A stretch of DNA of 54,160 nt from a virus, in IMG/VR virus record IMGVR_UViG_3300032323_000448, positions 1-54,160 of that record; one strand, 5' to 3'. Position 1 is the stretch's first letter. The number at the start of each line of letters is the position of its first letter. Shown here in pieces: positions 1-8,581 of this stretch. The notes beneath the pieces are model-generated. The model had not been told where the DNA came from. It ran no database searches and saw only the letters and a program-made list of their open reading frames with translations. A program made the translations under genes and the position numbers.

Positions 1-89
1 GAGTTCAGGTTCTCCGACAAGGAAAGGACAAAGTTCGTCCCTGCCAGCGAGGCAAACGGTGACTGGGCGAAGCTTGCAATTCCGAACAT
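1..89 (-). CDS. Virion (tail) protein, N-terminal fragment cut by window edge
   Basis: An open frame runs left off the window from an ATG at 89 and begins MFGIASFAQSPFASLAG. Short hydrophobic or Ala-rich N termini of this style are common on phage tail and virion proteins, but only about 29 residues are visible, so no function can be assigned. The start lies 3 bases past the stop of the preceding gene (93..278). It is the last gene of the fibre operon seen here. Joining this frame to the right end of the window gives an early stop, so the rest probably lies outside. Confidence 0.55.
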   Translation of the reverse strand, partial: MFGIASFAQSPFASLAGTNFVLSLSENLN

Positions 90-92
90 GGG

Positions 93-278
93 TTACTCGG
101 GTTGGGGGTCAGCGGGTAGCGGCTTGTTGCCTTCTTCCAGCCACTTCAGGTACTGCTGGTAGTCGGTGTTGTCGGGGTCTTCGGGAATTGACAGGACGGG
201 AGCGCCGTTCTGAAGTTGTACGATCATGACTGGCGATTGCTCTGACAGCCCTTGTTTTAAAACTGTGTACTGACTCAT
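93..278 (-). CDS. Small hypothetical protein of the tail-fibre module (61 aa)
   Basis: Starts MSQYTVLKQG at 278, where GGAG lies 8 bases upstream. A longer frame from 377 would lack this site and overlap the fibre gene heavily. The protein is acidic and Pro-rich at its C terminus, with one predicted beta strand pair and no transmembrane segment. It begins one base after the stop of the fibre gene 280..1416, so it is probably co-translated with it. Such small proteins next to fibre genes can be assembly factors, but nothing in the sequence proves that here. Confidence 0.6.
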   Translation of the reverse strand: MSQYTVLKQGLSEQSPVMIVQLQNGAPVLSIPEDPDNTDYQQYLKWLEEGNKPLPADPQPE

Positions 279-279
279 T

Positions 280-1416
280 TCAAAGCTCCGCAGAAGCAGC
301 CCAAGAAAAATCGCCTTCCCACATATACATCGATGCGGTTGTGGGAGCTGTTCCTCCAGCGACTCTATTGCTAACAAACCGAACAGCGTTTGAGGAGATA
401 TTCAGTGCAGTGAACGTATGGGCGGCGTTAGCACTGACAGTGTTATTACCAGGGATTACCCATACATTTGTTGCTGTAACTGTGGGCACTGACGGAGTAG
501 CTCTTTTTGTGACCACAAAAGGGATAGCAACGCAAGAGAAGCCAGCCGCAGAACCGGGGGCGGCGTTGGGGGAATATTGCCCCGCGAGTCCGGTAGACGG
601 GACCACACCAGCTTCATAGTACCGCTGGCACTGGATCAACTGCCGCCCGTAGTCAAGGCGCTCGAAAGGCTCGGCCACAGTGCCTGCTTCCAGTTGCACC
701 CCGGTGATGTAGAAGGTTGCGCCGTTGGTGCCCACGACCGAGACAGAGCCAGTCGGTTGAACCAAATTGGCCGATTGCCATGACCCGGCAGTTCCTGTGT
801 AAGTAGAGCCAGAGCCAAGACCAAACGTAACGCTCAGACCCCTTCCGTTAGTCGTATTCCAAGTGCCGGAAGTATCGCCAGCGATGGTGACAGTTTTCTG
901 TTCCCAAGTATTTGAAGCGCTGATCGTGTAAGTAAACGGATAAGACCTGCTGGCATTAACGTTGCCCAAAGAGCCGCCAAAGGTTCCAGTTAACGAGCTA
1001 CGAACCCAGAACGACAAAGTAACCGTGACTGCCGATGCGGTTCCGAATGCAAGGTCTGATACGTTAAAGCCCTCAATCCTTTGTGTCAGCAAAAACGTGT
1101 CGCCCGTCAGGACTGAGTACGCAGACGTAGAAGTCACGCCTAGATAGTTCGTAAACCCAGTCGGCGGTGTGACAGAACCTGCGTTTTGCTGAACGGTCAA
1201 TTTTCCTGTCTGTACGTTTTCAATCAGCCAACGATCAAGGGTGTAGCTGTTGTTCGGCGTCACACTCGCCCCAGCATTGCGCTGGTCGATGACCATGTTG
1301 CCGTTGATGATGCGGTTGCGAAAGCCCATCGAGCTGGGCGGGCTGGCGACCCCGGAGAAGACAGCATTGCTGCCGCCGCTGGCGTCTTGGAAGGTGTTTG
1401 CTTTTACGAGGCTCAT
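280..1416 (-). CDS. Tail fibre / receptor-binding protein (378 aa)
   Basis: Near residues 31-48 it has the motif GFRNRIINGNMVIDQRN, followed by a beta-rich region and, around 245-270, an LEAGTVAEPFERLDYG motif leading to QCQRYYE. This arrangement is a widespread phage fibre domain that resembles carbohydrate-binding modules. The C-terminal 110 residues are Ser/Thr/Gly-rich beta structure, probably the host-contacting tip. Its start overlaps the stop of the upstream 93-aa gene by 4 bases (ATGA). Receptor binding is inferred from the family and the position among other fibre genes. Confidence 0.8.
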   Translation of the reverse strand: MSLVKANTFQDASGGSNAVFSGVASPPSSMGFRNRIINGNMVIDQRNAGASVTPNNSYTLDRWLIENVQTGKLTVQQNAGSVTPPTGFTNYLGVTSTSAYSVLTGDTFLLTQRIEGFNVSDLAFGTASAVTVTLSFWVRSSLTGTFGGSLGNVNASRSYPFTYTISASNTWEQKTVTIAGDTSGTWNTTNGRGLSVTFGLGSGSTYTGTAGSWQSANLVQPTGSVSVVGTNGATFYITGVQLEAGTVAEPFERLDYGRQLIQCQRYYEAGVVPSTGLAGQYSPNAAPGSAAGFSCVAIPFVVTKRATPSVPTVTATNVWVIPGNNTVSANAAHTFTALNISSNAVRFVSNRVAGGTAPTTASMYMWEGDFSWAASAEL

Positions 1417-1694
1417 GCTTGTGCTCCTTGACGAGCGGCCTCTTGGGCCTCGTATTCAGCCTGACGCTCTGCGGCGCTCTTGACTGGCGCGGCGTTCACA
1501 ATGTCTTCCTTTGTGCCGGAAATGGTTCCGCCAACTGCTGTGATGCGCTCTACCTCTGCGGCAACAATCTCTTCAATCGCGATACGGCAACGATTGTGAA
1601 CAGCGTTGTCAATCCAATCTTGAGCCGACAATGCCACAACATGAAGCGCTTTGTCTTCTGCATCAGAAATGGTAACCGTATAAGTTTTGGTCAT
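1413..1694 (-). CDS. Small conserved tail-region protein (93 aa)
   Basis: Begins MTKTYTVTISDAEDKAL, then an alpha-helical middle with several Ala/Glu runs, and ends in a charged, probably coiled helix (residues 72-93). Proteins of this type recur beside fibre genes in unrelated tailed phages and are usually annotated as hypothetical. The overlap with the following fibre gene (ATGA) suggests translational coupling. The role is unknown; an accessory or chaperone role for the adjacent fibre is only a guess. Confidence 0.65.
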   Translation of the reverse strand: MTKTYTVTISDAEDKALHVVALSAQDWIDNAVHNRCRIAIEEIVAAEVERITAVGGTISGTKEDIVNAAPVKSAAERQAEYEAQEAARQGAQA

Positions 1695-1709
1695 AATAAT
1701 CCTTGTACT

Positions 1710-2345
1710 TTAGCCAATTAACTTGATGGTTGTCGCGTTTGCGCCTGGGCCATACCACTGGCCACCGCTGCCAGAAACACGAACATCAAGGATGTCGTTA
1801 GCTGCGGCACTCACCAAGCAAACAAACCCCCCGTTCTGTTCATCCGCGTTCCCGTTCGTGATGCATCGTAATTGGCGGGTGGCGTATGCAGCGCCGTTTT
1901 TGTACACCCAAGCGTTGAAAGACGCATTACCAATTGAAAGCGCATTAAAAGAAACTTCGTAAACCCCGGCAATCGGGCAGGTGAATCTGCCGGTGCCGGT
2001 GTTGTAACAGCTACCCACGTTCACATATCCAAGGTTGCACTGAAAAATGACGTAGTTCGACTCGCCAGTGTTGTTGTAAGTGCTGTCATCACGCGCACCA
2101 TAAAACATCGGCTGCGACGGTGTTGTTACGCGCCCAGAAGCATCCATTGCAAACGAGCCAGAAGGTGCGCTTGCATTCACGCTGAACTGGGCAGGCAATT
2201 GACTTACGGCAACAGTAGACGCAGACGACAGCACCGTGCCCGTTTCGGCAGGCAACGTCAGGGTGTAGTTGCTGTTGCTGTTGGGCGAGGCAATCGTGAA
2301 GATGCCCGTGCCCGAGGCGTTGCCTTGAACTTTAATTTGTGACAC
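1710..2345 (-). CDS. Tail fibre protein with C1q/TNF-like head domain (211 aa)
   Basis: The N-terminal 50 residues (MSQIKVQGNASGTGIFTI) resemble fibre shaft or attachment sequence with Asn/Ser/Thr-rich strands. From about residue 80 the pattern is that of C1q-like jelly rolls in phage fibres: a YNNTGE strand, then FTCPIAGVYEVSFNAL, a KNGA turn and a C-terminal VSG-rich strand. C1q-like heads trimerise and bind surface ligands. Its first 14 bases overlap the end of the GIY-YIG gene upstream, which suggests that the endonuclease arrived at this gene boundary. Confidence 0.72.
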   Translation of the reverse strand: MSQIKVQGNASGTGIFTIASPNSNSNYTLTLPAETGTVLSSASTVAVSQLPAQFSVNASAPSGSFAMDASGRVTTPSQPMFYGARDDSTYNNTGESNYVIFQCNLGYVNVGSCYNTGTGRFTCPIAGVYEVSFNALSIGNASFNAWVYKNGAAYATRQLRCITNGNADEQNGGFVCLVSAAANDILDVRVSGSGGQWYGPGANATTIKLIG

Positions 2346-2901
2346 GTTGTTCCCTTTCGCGTTTTAGCCACGGCGCAATTCGCCCCGGCACGTAGCCTTC
2401 TGGTGCAAGTTCTGGCTTACAAAAAACAGTTGCTGCACCGTTATTAAACCAAGCCTTGCCTTTTGCGTACACCCCGATTTGCGCCCGTCGCTCTTCGGAA
2501 AGCGGCTTCCTACTTTTGCCACGGAGCGCCGCGCCTATCGCGGCTTTGTGTTCTTCGGAATGACGGCGTCCTTGTTTTGCACGCGACATGGCTTTTTTGG
2601 CTTCTTCGCTGAGCGCCCAGCCTCGGCCTCTTTCTCCACCAGAAGAATAGTTGGCCATGTCAAAACCCGCATTCTTGAATGCAGCGATCAAACACGCCTC
2701 CAGCGACAACGCGGAGTCTTCGCTGTCACACTCCATGAACCGCGCAAGAATGGCACCCTTGCCGTACTTGGCAACAATCCGCTTGTGATGCGAATTACGC
2801 CCAGAATAAAAATCGCGTGCGCGCTTGCGCGTGCCCTTGCCTACATAAAAAGGCTCCCCGTTTGGTCGGCAGTGCAAGTAGACGCCGAACACTTGGCTCA
2901 T
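2332..2901 (-). CDS. GIY-YIG homing endonuclease with NUMOD3 repeats (189 aa)
   Basis: The N terminus has a GIY-YIG core: GVYLHCRPNGEPFYVGKG (residues 6-23), Arg residues at 25-29 and a conserved Glu (E68) in the ALSLEACLI helix. Residues about 95-140 hold NUMOD3-like DNA-binding repeats (LSEEAKKAMSRAKQG, SEEHKAAIG, LSEERRAQIG). The C-terminal WFNNGAATVF segment resembles a further NUMOD-type module. It is free-standing, with short overlaps to a fibre gene on each side, as expected of a mobile endonuclease inserted between cistrons. Cleavage and spread into phages lacking it are inferred from the family. Confidence 0.9.
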   Translation of the reverse strand: MSQVFGVYLHCRPNGEPFYVGKGTRKRARDFYSGRNSHHKRIVAKYGKGAILARFMECDSEDSALSLEACLIAAFKNAGFDMANYSSGGERGRGWALSEEAKKAMSRAKQGRRHSEEHKAAIGAALRGKSRKPLSEERRAQIGVYAKGKAWFNNGAATVFCKPELAPEGYVPGRIAPWLKREREQRVTN

Positions 2902-3773
2902 TGTGCGGCTCCTTCAAGCGCGGCGATGCGGGCGGCTTGACTATCTACGATTGCTCTGAGTTCCTGCAAAGCAGCGGTCAGCGTGGCGACCAGGAAGCTG
3001 GTGTCGATGCCTTGGGGCTTGATGTTGCCGTCTTCATCAACGGCGTCTTTCTCGCCGCTAACAGCGTCAGGGCAGACCTCGGCAAGTTCATGGGCGATGA
3101 AACCTTGGCTGACCTCGCCTGTGGACTTCCACTTATAGGTGCAAGGCTTGAGTGCTGCCACCTTGGCAAGTGCTCCCACCATCGGTTGCACATCTTCTTT
3201 CAGGCGATAGTCCGAGGAAGTAACGTAAGAGGTGTTAGTTGTTGTGCAACTAATTGAACCAATTTGCGTAGTAGAACTATTAAAAAACCTTGCCGCATCA
3301 TATCCAGCATTGTTTGTTGGTCTAGTCGCTATTCCGCAATAAGTTCCTGTATCAAAAGCTAAACTTATCAATCCAGCATTGATTTGAGTTGTAGTTCCAA
3401 CTAGCACCGCGCCGACCGAGGTGATGCGGGCGCGTTCGGTGGCGGCGGTCAAGAACGTCAGCGCATTGGCTGCGTCAGTAGCCATTCGCACAGAGCCATC
3501 AACCACATCATCAGAGCCAACAAAATTGAGCCAGCCGTTGGAGTTGACGCCATCAGTGCGTTTGACAGTCATGCCGCCAGGGTTGGTGTTAAAGCGCGTA
3601 ACCTCGCCCGAGCTATCAATTCGCACCCGCTCCGTGCCGCCCGTAGCAATAGCCACCGTGTCAGCGGCCGGGAAGAACATCCCGGTGTTGGAGTCAGCGC
3701 CCTGCACAGAAGGGGTGCTAGCAGAGCCGTCAACTCCGGCAACGCCCGTGGTTCCGCTAATCGTTACTGCCAT
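2898..3773 (-). CDS. Tail spike/fibre with S74 intramolecular chaperone (291 aa)
   Basis: The C-terminal third matches the Peptidase S74 self-cleaving chaperone seen in endosialidase and L-shaped fibres. SDYRLKEDV at residues 187-195 supplies the Ser (S187) and Lys (K192) of the catalytic dyad. It is followed by LKPCTYKWK, a GFIAHELAEVCPDAV helix and a terminal coiled-coil LTAALQELRAIVDSQAARIAALE. Cleavage just before the Ser would release a mature spike of about 186 residues after trimer folding. The N-terminal region contains TERVRIDSSG and TERARITSVG strands typical of such proteins. Autocleavage is inferred from the family. Confidence 0.9.
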   Translation of the reverse strand: MAVTISGTTGVAGVDGSASTPSVQGADSNTGMFFPAADTVAIATGGTERVRIDSSGEVTRFNTNPGGMTVKRTDGVNSNGWLNFVGSDDVVDGSVRMATDAANALTFLTAATERARITSVGAVLVGTTTQINAGLISLAFDTGTYCGIATRPTNNAGYDAARFFNSSTTQIGSISCTTTNTSYVTSSDYRLKEDVQPMVGALAKVAALKPCTYKWKSTGEVSQGFIAHELAEVCPDAVSGEKDAVDEDGNIKPQGIDTSFLVATLTAALQELRAIVDSQAARIAALEGAAQ

Positions 3774-3783
3774 AATTTTCTCC

Positions 3784-4548
3784 TTAGACCACAGTCCACG
3801 TTGCGCCGGTAGAGACCGTCACCGTGATGCCGCTGTTGACCGTCACAGGGCCAAACGACCCGCCGTTGTCCGTGCTGGCAATCGTGTAGTCAGCCGCAAT
3901 CGTCTGAGAGTTCACAAAGATGCCATTGGTGGCGTCAAGGATTGAGGCCTGAAACTCTCCGGTGCTGGGCCTGTACAGCAGCTTGGCGTTGCTGGTAAAG
4001 ACCGTCGTGGCAGAGCCGCTCGTCGCGTTGGCAAACAACGGAAAGACGTTCGTGGCCGTCGAGGTGTCGTTGCTCAGAGTTGCGCCACCCACCGGATTCC
4101 AAGCAGGAGAAGAGCCGCTGTAGCCCTCAAACTGGTTGATCGTCGTGTTGTAGCGCAGCATGCCGGTCACAGGAGACCCAGGCTGCTGACCGGACGTTCC
4201 CTTGCTGATCAGCAAAGCACCGGTGGAGCTGAAGGTCGAGTCAGCGGTGGCCGTCAGGGCTCCCGTAACCGCTATGGTCGAGCCGTTCCAAGTCAGGTTG
4301 GACGAAGCGCCAAAAACGCCGTTGTTGTTGAACTGGATCTGAGTGTTTGATCCCGCCACAACGCCCGCGCCACCGTTGCCGGCAATGACACGAACCGTGC
4401 CGCCGTTGTCCTTGTAGTACAGCCGGCCATCAGTAATGTTGATCGCCAGTTCCGCGCCGTTGGTGTTGTCCAAATTCGCTGCCAAGGGAACGGCAGAAGC
4501 CGTCGAACTGGCATAGAGCTTGATCGGGGTGTAGCCTGTTTGAGCCAT
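3784..4548 (-). CDS. Tail fibre protein (254 aa)
   Basis: Beta-rich, Ser/Thr/Gly-rich sequence. It starts MAQTGYTPIKLYASST and contains INITDGRLYYKDNGGTVRVIAG and a TGMLRYNTTINQFEGYSG strand (about 127-145), both typical of phage fibre shafts. It ends in a hydrophobic beta tail (VTVNSGITVTVSTGATWTVV). Its ATG overlaps the stop of the 865-aa fibre gene by one base (TGATG), so the two are probably translated together and may form parts of one fibre. Confidence 0.75.
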   Translation of the reverse strand: MAQTGYTPIKLYASSTASAVPLAANLDNTNGAELAINITDGRLYYKDNGGTVRVIAGNGGAGVVAGSNTQIQFNNNGVFGASSNLTWNGSTIAVTGALTATADSTFSSTGALLISKGTSGQQPGSPVTGMLRYNTTINQFEGYSGSSPAWNPVGGATLSNDTSTATNVFPLFANATSGSATTVFTSNAKLLYRPSTGEFQASILDATNGIFVNSQTIAADYTIASTDNGGSFGPVTVNSGITVTVSTGATWTVV

Positions 4549-7145
4549 CAGAAAGTTCCTCCAGAAATACCGCCAGTCAACTGGCTGGTACTGGGGTTGC
4601 AGGTTATGGACGAGTTTACCAACTGGGGTAGGTTTCCGGTAGTGGCAGAGACGAACGTCAGGTAGTTAGTTGCGTTCGTTGAGTTCGCCGTGATCGCCGT
4701 ATTGGCGGCGTTTGTGGCGTTCGTTGCCGACCCCACCGATAGGGTGCTCTGATCCACGTACTGAGGAGCCGAAGCACCAGCGGTCAGAACAAAATTGGTC
4801 GTGCCCAAGGCCAGCTTGGCCAAGGAGGTCGAGCCCGAGGCATACAGAAGGTCACCAACAGCGTAGGAGGTCAGCCCGGTGCCGCCATAGAGCGCCCCAA
4901 TCGCGGAGGCGTTCCATGTGCCTGCGGTCAGGGTTCCAACGCCCGTGATGCCGGTGTAGGAGCCGCTGATGTAGGCAGATCCCACGGTGCCAGAGGTGAT
5001 CTGGTTGCCGTTGATGGCAATCGGGGTATTACTGGCGCTGGTGATCTGGCCCTGAGCATTAACAGCAATCGTCGGGACGCTCGAGGCAGATCCGTAGGTG
5101 CTGGCGCTCACCCCGGTGTTGGTGATGCTAAAGGTCGTCCCCGTCAGCGTCAGACCCGTACCAGCAGAGTAGACCTGGGAGGCCGAGAACTGGGTGAACG
5201 TCAGGTTGGTCGTGCCGATGATGATCGGGTTGCTGGTCGTCAGCACATACGACTCACCCGCGCCGGTCAAGCCTTCTTGGACAAAGAAGTAGTCACCCTG
5301 GCCTAAGCCGGTGGTGCTGTCAGGCTTGTAGGTGTTCTCAGCCGTGGCCCGAGTCAGAACCCAAGGCACCGCGCCGCTACCAACCGTCGTAACCGTATAA
5401 ACGCCGTTCTCATAGGCATTAACTTGGTTGTAAACAAGAACCCTATTGGTAGATGACAGGCTTACCCCGTCAATTTGGATGGCGGCAAGCGCACCAGCGT
5501 TGGTGAGAGTCGCCCCCACACCAGCGTTGACCAAGCCGGCAATCGTCAGACCCGTCCCGTTGATCAGGGTGGTGATCTCCGGGCCGTTATAGGACAGAGA
5601 CAGCGTGACCTGATTAGCCGCCGGAACCGAGTACACGTAGTACGCAGTACCCGCAACGATGCCGTTGGCGGTGGACGAAAAGACGATCTGATCATTAACA
5701 GACAGGCCCGGAGACGTAGAGAACGTCAGCGTCGTCCCGCCCACGATGTCAGTGACCGTTACCGCGGTTCCGCCCGGCGTGTACGTGGCATTGAGCGCGG
5801 TGGGGGTCTCGACCCGAACCGGCGCGTGAATGGTGATGCCGCTTGAGACAGCATCGTCCACATACTGCTTGGTAGCCAGTTGCAGGGCGCTTACAGGGCC
5901 TTGGGTGACCGCAACAGAGGTCAGGCCAGCCAAGGTGGCGCTCGAGGCTCCAAGAGCCACAGAGGTCGATCCCAGCGTGATAGAGCTGTTGGTCAGCGCC
6001 GAGTTTGGGATGTTCGACAGCGTGTTTGTAGAGCCGCTGATCGACTTGTTCGTAAAGGTCTGGGTGCCCGCCAGCGTGGCAACAGTCGAGTCAATTGCAA
6101 TCGTGACCGGACTAGAGCCGTTGTAGCTGGTACCCGAGAGACCCGTGCCAATCGTCAGGGCGTTTGAGGCCGTAGCGGTCACGGTCACGGAGCCACCCAG
6201 GGACACCGAAGAGCCGTTGATCGTGATGGCGCTGTTGGTCAAGCCCGAATTCGGGATCGTGGCAACCGCGGTAAAGGGGCTGGTTCCGTTACCGACCAGA
6301 TAGCCGGTCAGGGCGGTAGCTCCAGAGCCGCCATTGGCGACGTTGAGCGTCCCGCCAAGGGTGATAGCACCGCTAGTCGGTGCAGCGGGGGTCAGGCCGG
6401 TAGATCCGCCGTTGAACGAGGTCACCCCGCCAGCGGTTGAGAACTGCGACCAAGCGACCCCGTTGTAGCCATCAAAAGTCTGGGTGTCCGTGTTAAAGCG
6501 GATCTGACCCGAGGTTCCTAGCGGCTGTTGGGCTGTAGTCCCGTGAGGAAGCACCACACCGCCAGTGCCCGGAAGCACAGCGTCATCAGCAATCCCAATG
6601 GTCGGATTGCCCGGTCCACCCCCGTTGGCGACATCAATCTCGCCAGCAGTTCCCACGATGTCAACCGCGGTCGCTCCGGTACCGGACAAGGCAACAAGAC
6701 CAGAAGACCCGCCAAGGGCCGCCAAAGCCGCTGCACGGCCATCCAAGGCGATTGTGGGGTTGCCGGATACTCCGTCCCCATTGGTGACCGCCAGACCGAC
6801 TCCAGAGGCTGTAATGGTGCGGGACGCGACCGTGGAGGTCGAGGTCTTAGCCATGATGCCCGCAGCGGCGTTCTGGAACTGCAAAGCAGCACCGGTGAGC
6901 TGCACCGTCATCGCAGCCTGCGCACCGCCATCGACCAGCGTCACGCCGTTGTTACCGGCCAGCGAGCGGCTGTTCGGGAGGGTGGGCTCCTGATTAACGG
7001 TCAGGAACGTCTGGGTCAGGTTCGGGGACGCAGCAATAGCCTGGGTGGTGGTCTGAACCGTCACCCCGCTTTGGACGATGGGAACTAGCTCGGTCCCGGT
7101 TAAGGGGCCGGCTGCCGGCAACTGGGAAATTTGAATATTTGGCAT
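4548..7145 (-). CDS. Large tail fibre protein (865 aa)
   Basis: A long, low-complexity beta protein built from Gly/Thr/Ser/Asn-rich strands with recurring phrases such as GTGLTLTGTTF, TIPNSGLTNSAITING and GTQTFTNKSI. The N-terminal 30 residues (MPNIQISQLPAAGPLTGTEL) form an attachment motif also present in the 8990..9574 protein. Residues about 430-660 contain a less repetitive insert. The C terminus ends in GGISGGTF, like the GGVLGGTF end of the fibre at 50257..51501. Likely the main fibre shaft. Confidence 0.82.
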   Translation of the reverse strand: MPNIQISQLPAAGPLTGTELVPIVQSGVTVQTTTQAIAASPNLTQTFLTVNQEPTLPNSRSLAGNNGVTLVDGGAQAAMTVQLTGAALQFQNAAAGIMAKTSTSTVASRTITASGVGLAVTNGDGVSGNPTIALDGRAAALAALGGSSGLVALSGTGATAVDIVGTAGEIDVANGGGPGNPTIGIADDAVLPGTGGVVLPHGTTAQQPLGTSGQIRFNTDTQTFDGYNGVAWSQFSTAGGVTSFNGGSTGLTPAAPTSGAITLGGTLNVANGGSGATALTGYLVGNGTSPFTAVATIPNSGLTNSAITINGSSVSLGGSVTVTATASNALTIGTGLSGTSYNGSSPVTIAIDSTVATLAGTQTFTNKSISGSTNTLSNIPNSALTNSSITLGSTSVALGASSATLAGLTSVAVTQGPVSALQLATKQYVDDAVSSGITIHAPVRVETPTALNATYTPGGTAVTVTDIVGGTTLTFSTSPGLSVNDQIVFSSTANGIVAGTAYYVYSVPAANQVTLSLSYNGPEITTLINGTGLTIAGLVNAGVGATLTNAGALAAIQIDGVSLSSTNRVLVYNQVNAYENGVYTVTTVGSGAVPWVLTRATAENTYKPDSTTGLGQGDYFFVQEGLTGAGESYVLTTSNPIIIGTTNLTFTQFSASQVYSAGTGLTLTGTTFSITNTGVSASTYGSASSVPTIAVNAQGQITSASNTPIAINGNQITSGTVGSAYISGSYTGITGVGTLTAGTWNASAIGALYGGTGLTSYAVGDLLYASGSTSLAKLALGTTNFVLTAGASAPQYVDQSTLSVGSATNATNAANTAITANSTNATNYLTFVSATTGNLPQLVNSSITCNPSTSQLTGGISGGTF

Positions 7146-7146
7146 A

Positions 7147-7488
7147 TCAAACCGCTATTCCATCAAGGTTGCCGTTATTTTCCGGCGTCTGTGTGTTCTG
7201 CTCAGTAGAGATCGTGAACCCACCAAAACCACCGCCGGAGACTAGCAAATCATTCGGGTCCGTCGCCACGCTGACATCCGGGCGCGGAAAGCGTAGGGCA
7301 ATGCGCTCCGTCTTGCGGGCCGGCAGTCGATACGGATCTTTCTCATCAGCACAGTTGTTCTGGCATACGCGCAGCCCCGGAAAGTTCGGATCAGGCATCT
7401 GCTCATCAATGGCTCGCTTCATCTTGCAGCGGTCGCAGACGAAGATTGCCAGTGAGGCATTGCCTAGAGTATCCAAAAAACGGGGCAT
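7147..7488 (-). CDS. Zinc-finger-like virion-module protein (113 aa)
   Basis: Contains a CDRCKMK pair (residues 19-25) and a CQNNC pair at about 42-46, a plausible four-Cys zinc site. An RLPARKTERIALRFPRPDV segment follows and then a Gly-rich C terminus. This short Cys-containing protein recurs next to fibre and connector genes in phages but has no proven role. It lies one base before the long fibre gene. Zinc binding is inferred from the Cys spacing. Confidence 0.7.
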   Translation of the reverse strand: MPRFLDTLGNASLAIFVCDRCKMKRAIDEQMPDPNFPGLRVCQNNCADEKDPYRLPARKTERIALRFPRPDVSVATDPNDLLVSGGGFGGFTISTEQNTQTPENNGNLDGIAV

Positions 7489-7506
7489 GCTACACCCAAA
7501 AAGTAA

Positions 7507-8565
7507 TCATCTTGTGTACACTCCAATCGCTGGTGCATAGTAGATCGGCGACTTGTCGCGCTCTTCCTGCTCGGCTTGATTAAAGTGCTTCTCGGCCTGC
7601 CCCTCGAGGTAGGTGATCCGCGCCACATCCACGCCGGGCAGCTCCAGGCTCATCTGGTGAGCCAGCATGGACTGAATCGCCAGATACCAGCGCTGGGGGA
7701 TCTCCAGCTCATCCGTGAGGTCGCCCACATCCATGATCTGGCGCGAGTACCACACCGTCATCTGGATGAACGGGTCGCTAGGCGTGGGCCACAGCGTGAT
7801 CGTCGCCTGCGGGATGGTGCGGTTGAACCAAAATTGGTACGGCTGGTTGGCCGTGAAGTTCTTGTTGGGCAGGTTCGTGTAATCGTCGCGGTTCAGGCGA
7901 GCCATGGTGATCTCGCGGCTATTGTTGCCGACGTAGAACTCACGCACCTGAAGGGTGTTACCGCCCGTCTCACGCATCCGGTAGAACTGCCGAGAAGCGC
8001 CAGGGTCAATGTCGTACCACAGCCACTCATTGTTGACCCAGGTGGTCACACCGGTGTCTTCCAGCAGGCTCCAAGTCACGCCGTCGGTAGAAGTCTCCAA
8101 AAGGATGTGAAAACTGCCCGAGACGCCCGGCAAAATGCCGATGGAGCCAGCGTAGATGTCGTTGTTGTTGCCGTAATTGACGCTGATGTTGCCGTTTGGC
8201 GCAGATTGGATGCAAACCGTGTCAATATCGTTGTCAAAAGCGTTGTTTGCCACGCCAGAGGACGCCGAATAGCCGCCCGTAGGCCGCTGCATCTGCCGAT
8301 ACAGCACGTTGAGCACATCCACGCCGCCAACAGGCAGCTTGTACTCGTACTGATCCGCTTTCAGGCCGTAAACCTTCTTGCTGATGGCCCAATACTGGAT
8401 GCCGATGTTGATCAGGTTGCTCAAAAGGTAGAAAAGCGACTCTCGAGCGCTCAAAACCTGCTCGCTCGTGAGCTCTTCAGCCAACTTTCCAGACCGGCGA
8501 GCGCCATGATCAATCAGTGTCTGCACACTGATGACGGTTTGACCGACTGTTCCGCTGTACGCCAT
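7507..8565 (-). CDS. Tail accessory/connector protein with discoidin-like insert (352 aa)
   Basis: N-terminal about 90 residues and C-terminal about 130 residues are helical and look like one connector/adaptor fold (TLIDHGARRSGKLAEELTSE ... LEIPQRWYLAIQSMLAHQMS). Between them, residues about 95-215 form a beta domain resembling F5/8 type C (discoidin) modules: NNAFDNDIDTVC, LLETSTDGVTWSLL and WYDIDPGASRQFYRMRETGG. Discoidin-like modules bind sugars, so this connector may carry a surface-exposed decoration. The family assignment is by pattern, not by search. Confidence 0.68.
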   Translation of the reverse strand: MAYSGTVGQTVISVQTLIDHGARRSGKLAEELTSEQVLSARESLFYLLSNLINIGIQYWAISKKVYGLKADQYEYKLPVGGVDVLNVLYRQMQRPTGGYSASSGVANNAFDNDIDTVCIQSAPNGNISVNYGNNNDIYAGSIGILPGVSGSFHILLETSTDGVTWSLLEDTGVTTWVNNEWLWYDIDPGASRQFYRMRETGGNTLQVREFYVGNNSREITMARLNRDDYTNLPNKNFTANQPYQFWFNRTIPQATITLWPTPSDPFIQMTVWYSRQIMDVGDLTDELEIPQRWYLAIQSMLAHQMSLELPGVDVARITYLEGQAEKHFNQAEQEERDKSPIYYAPAIGVYTR

Positions 8566-8581
8566 TATTATTTCCTCTTGC

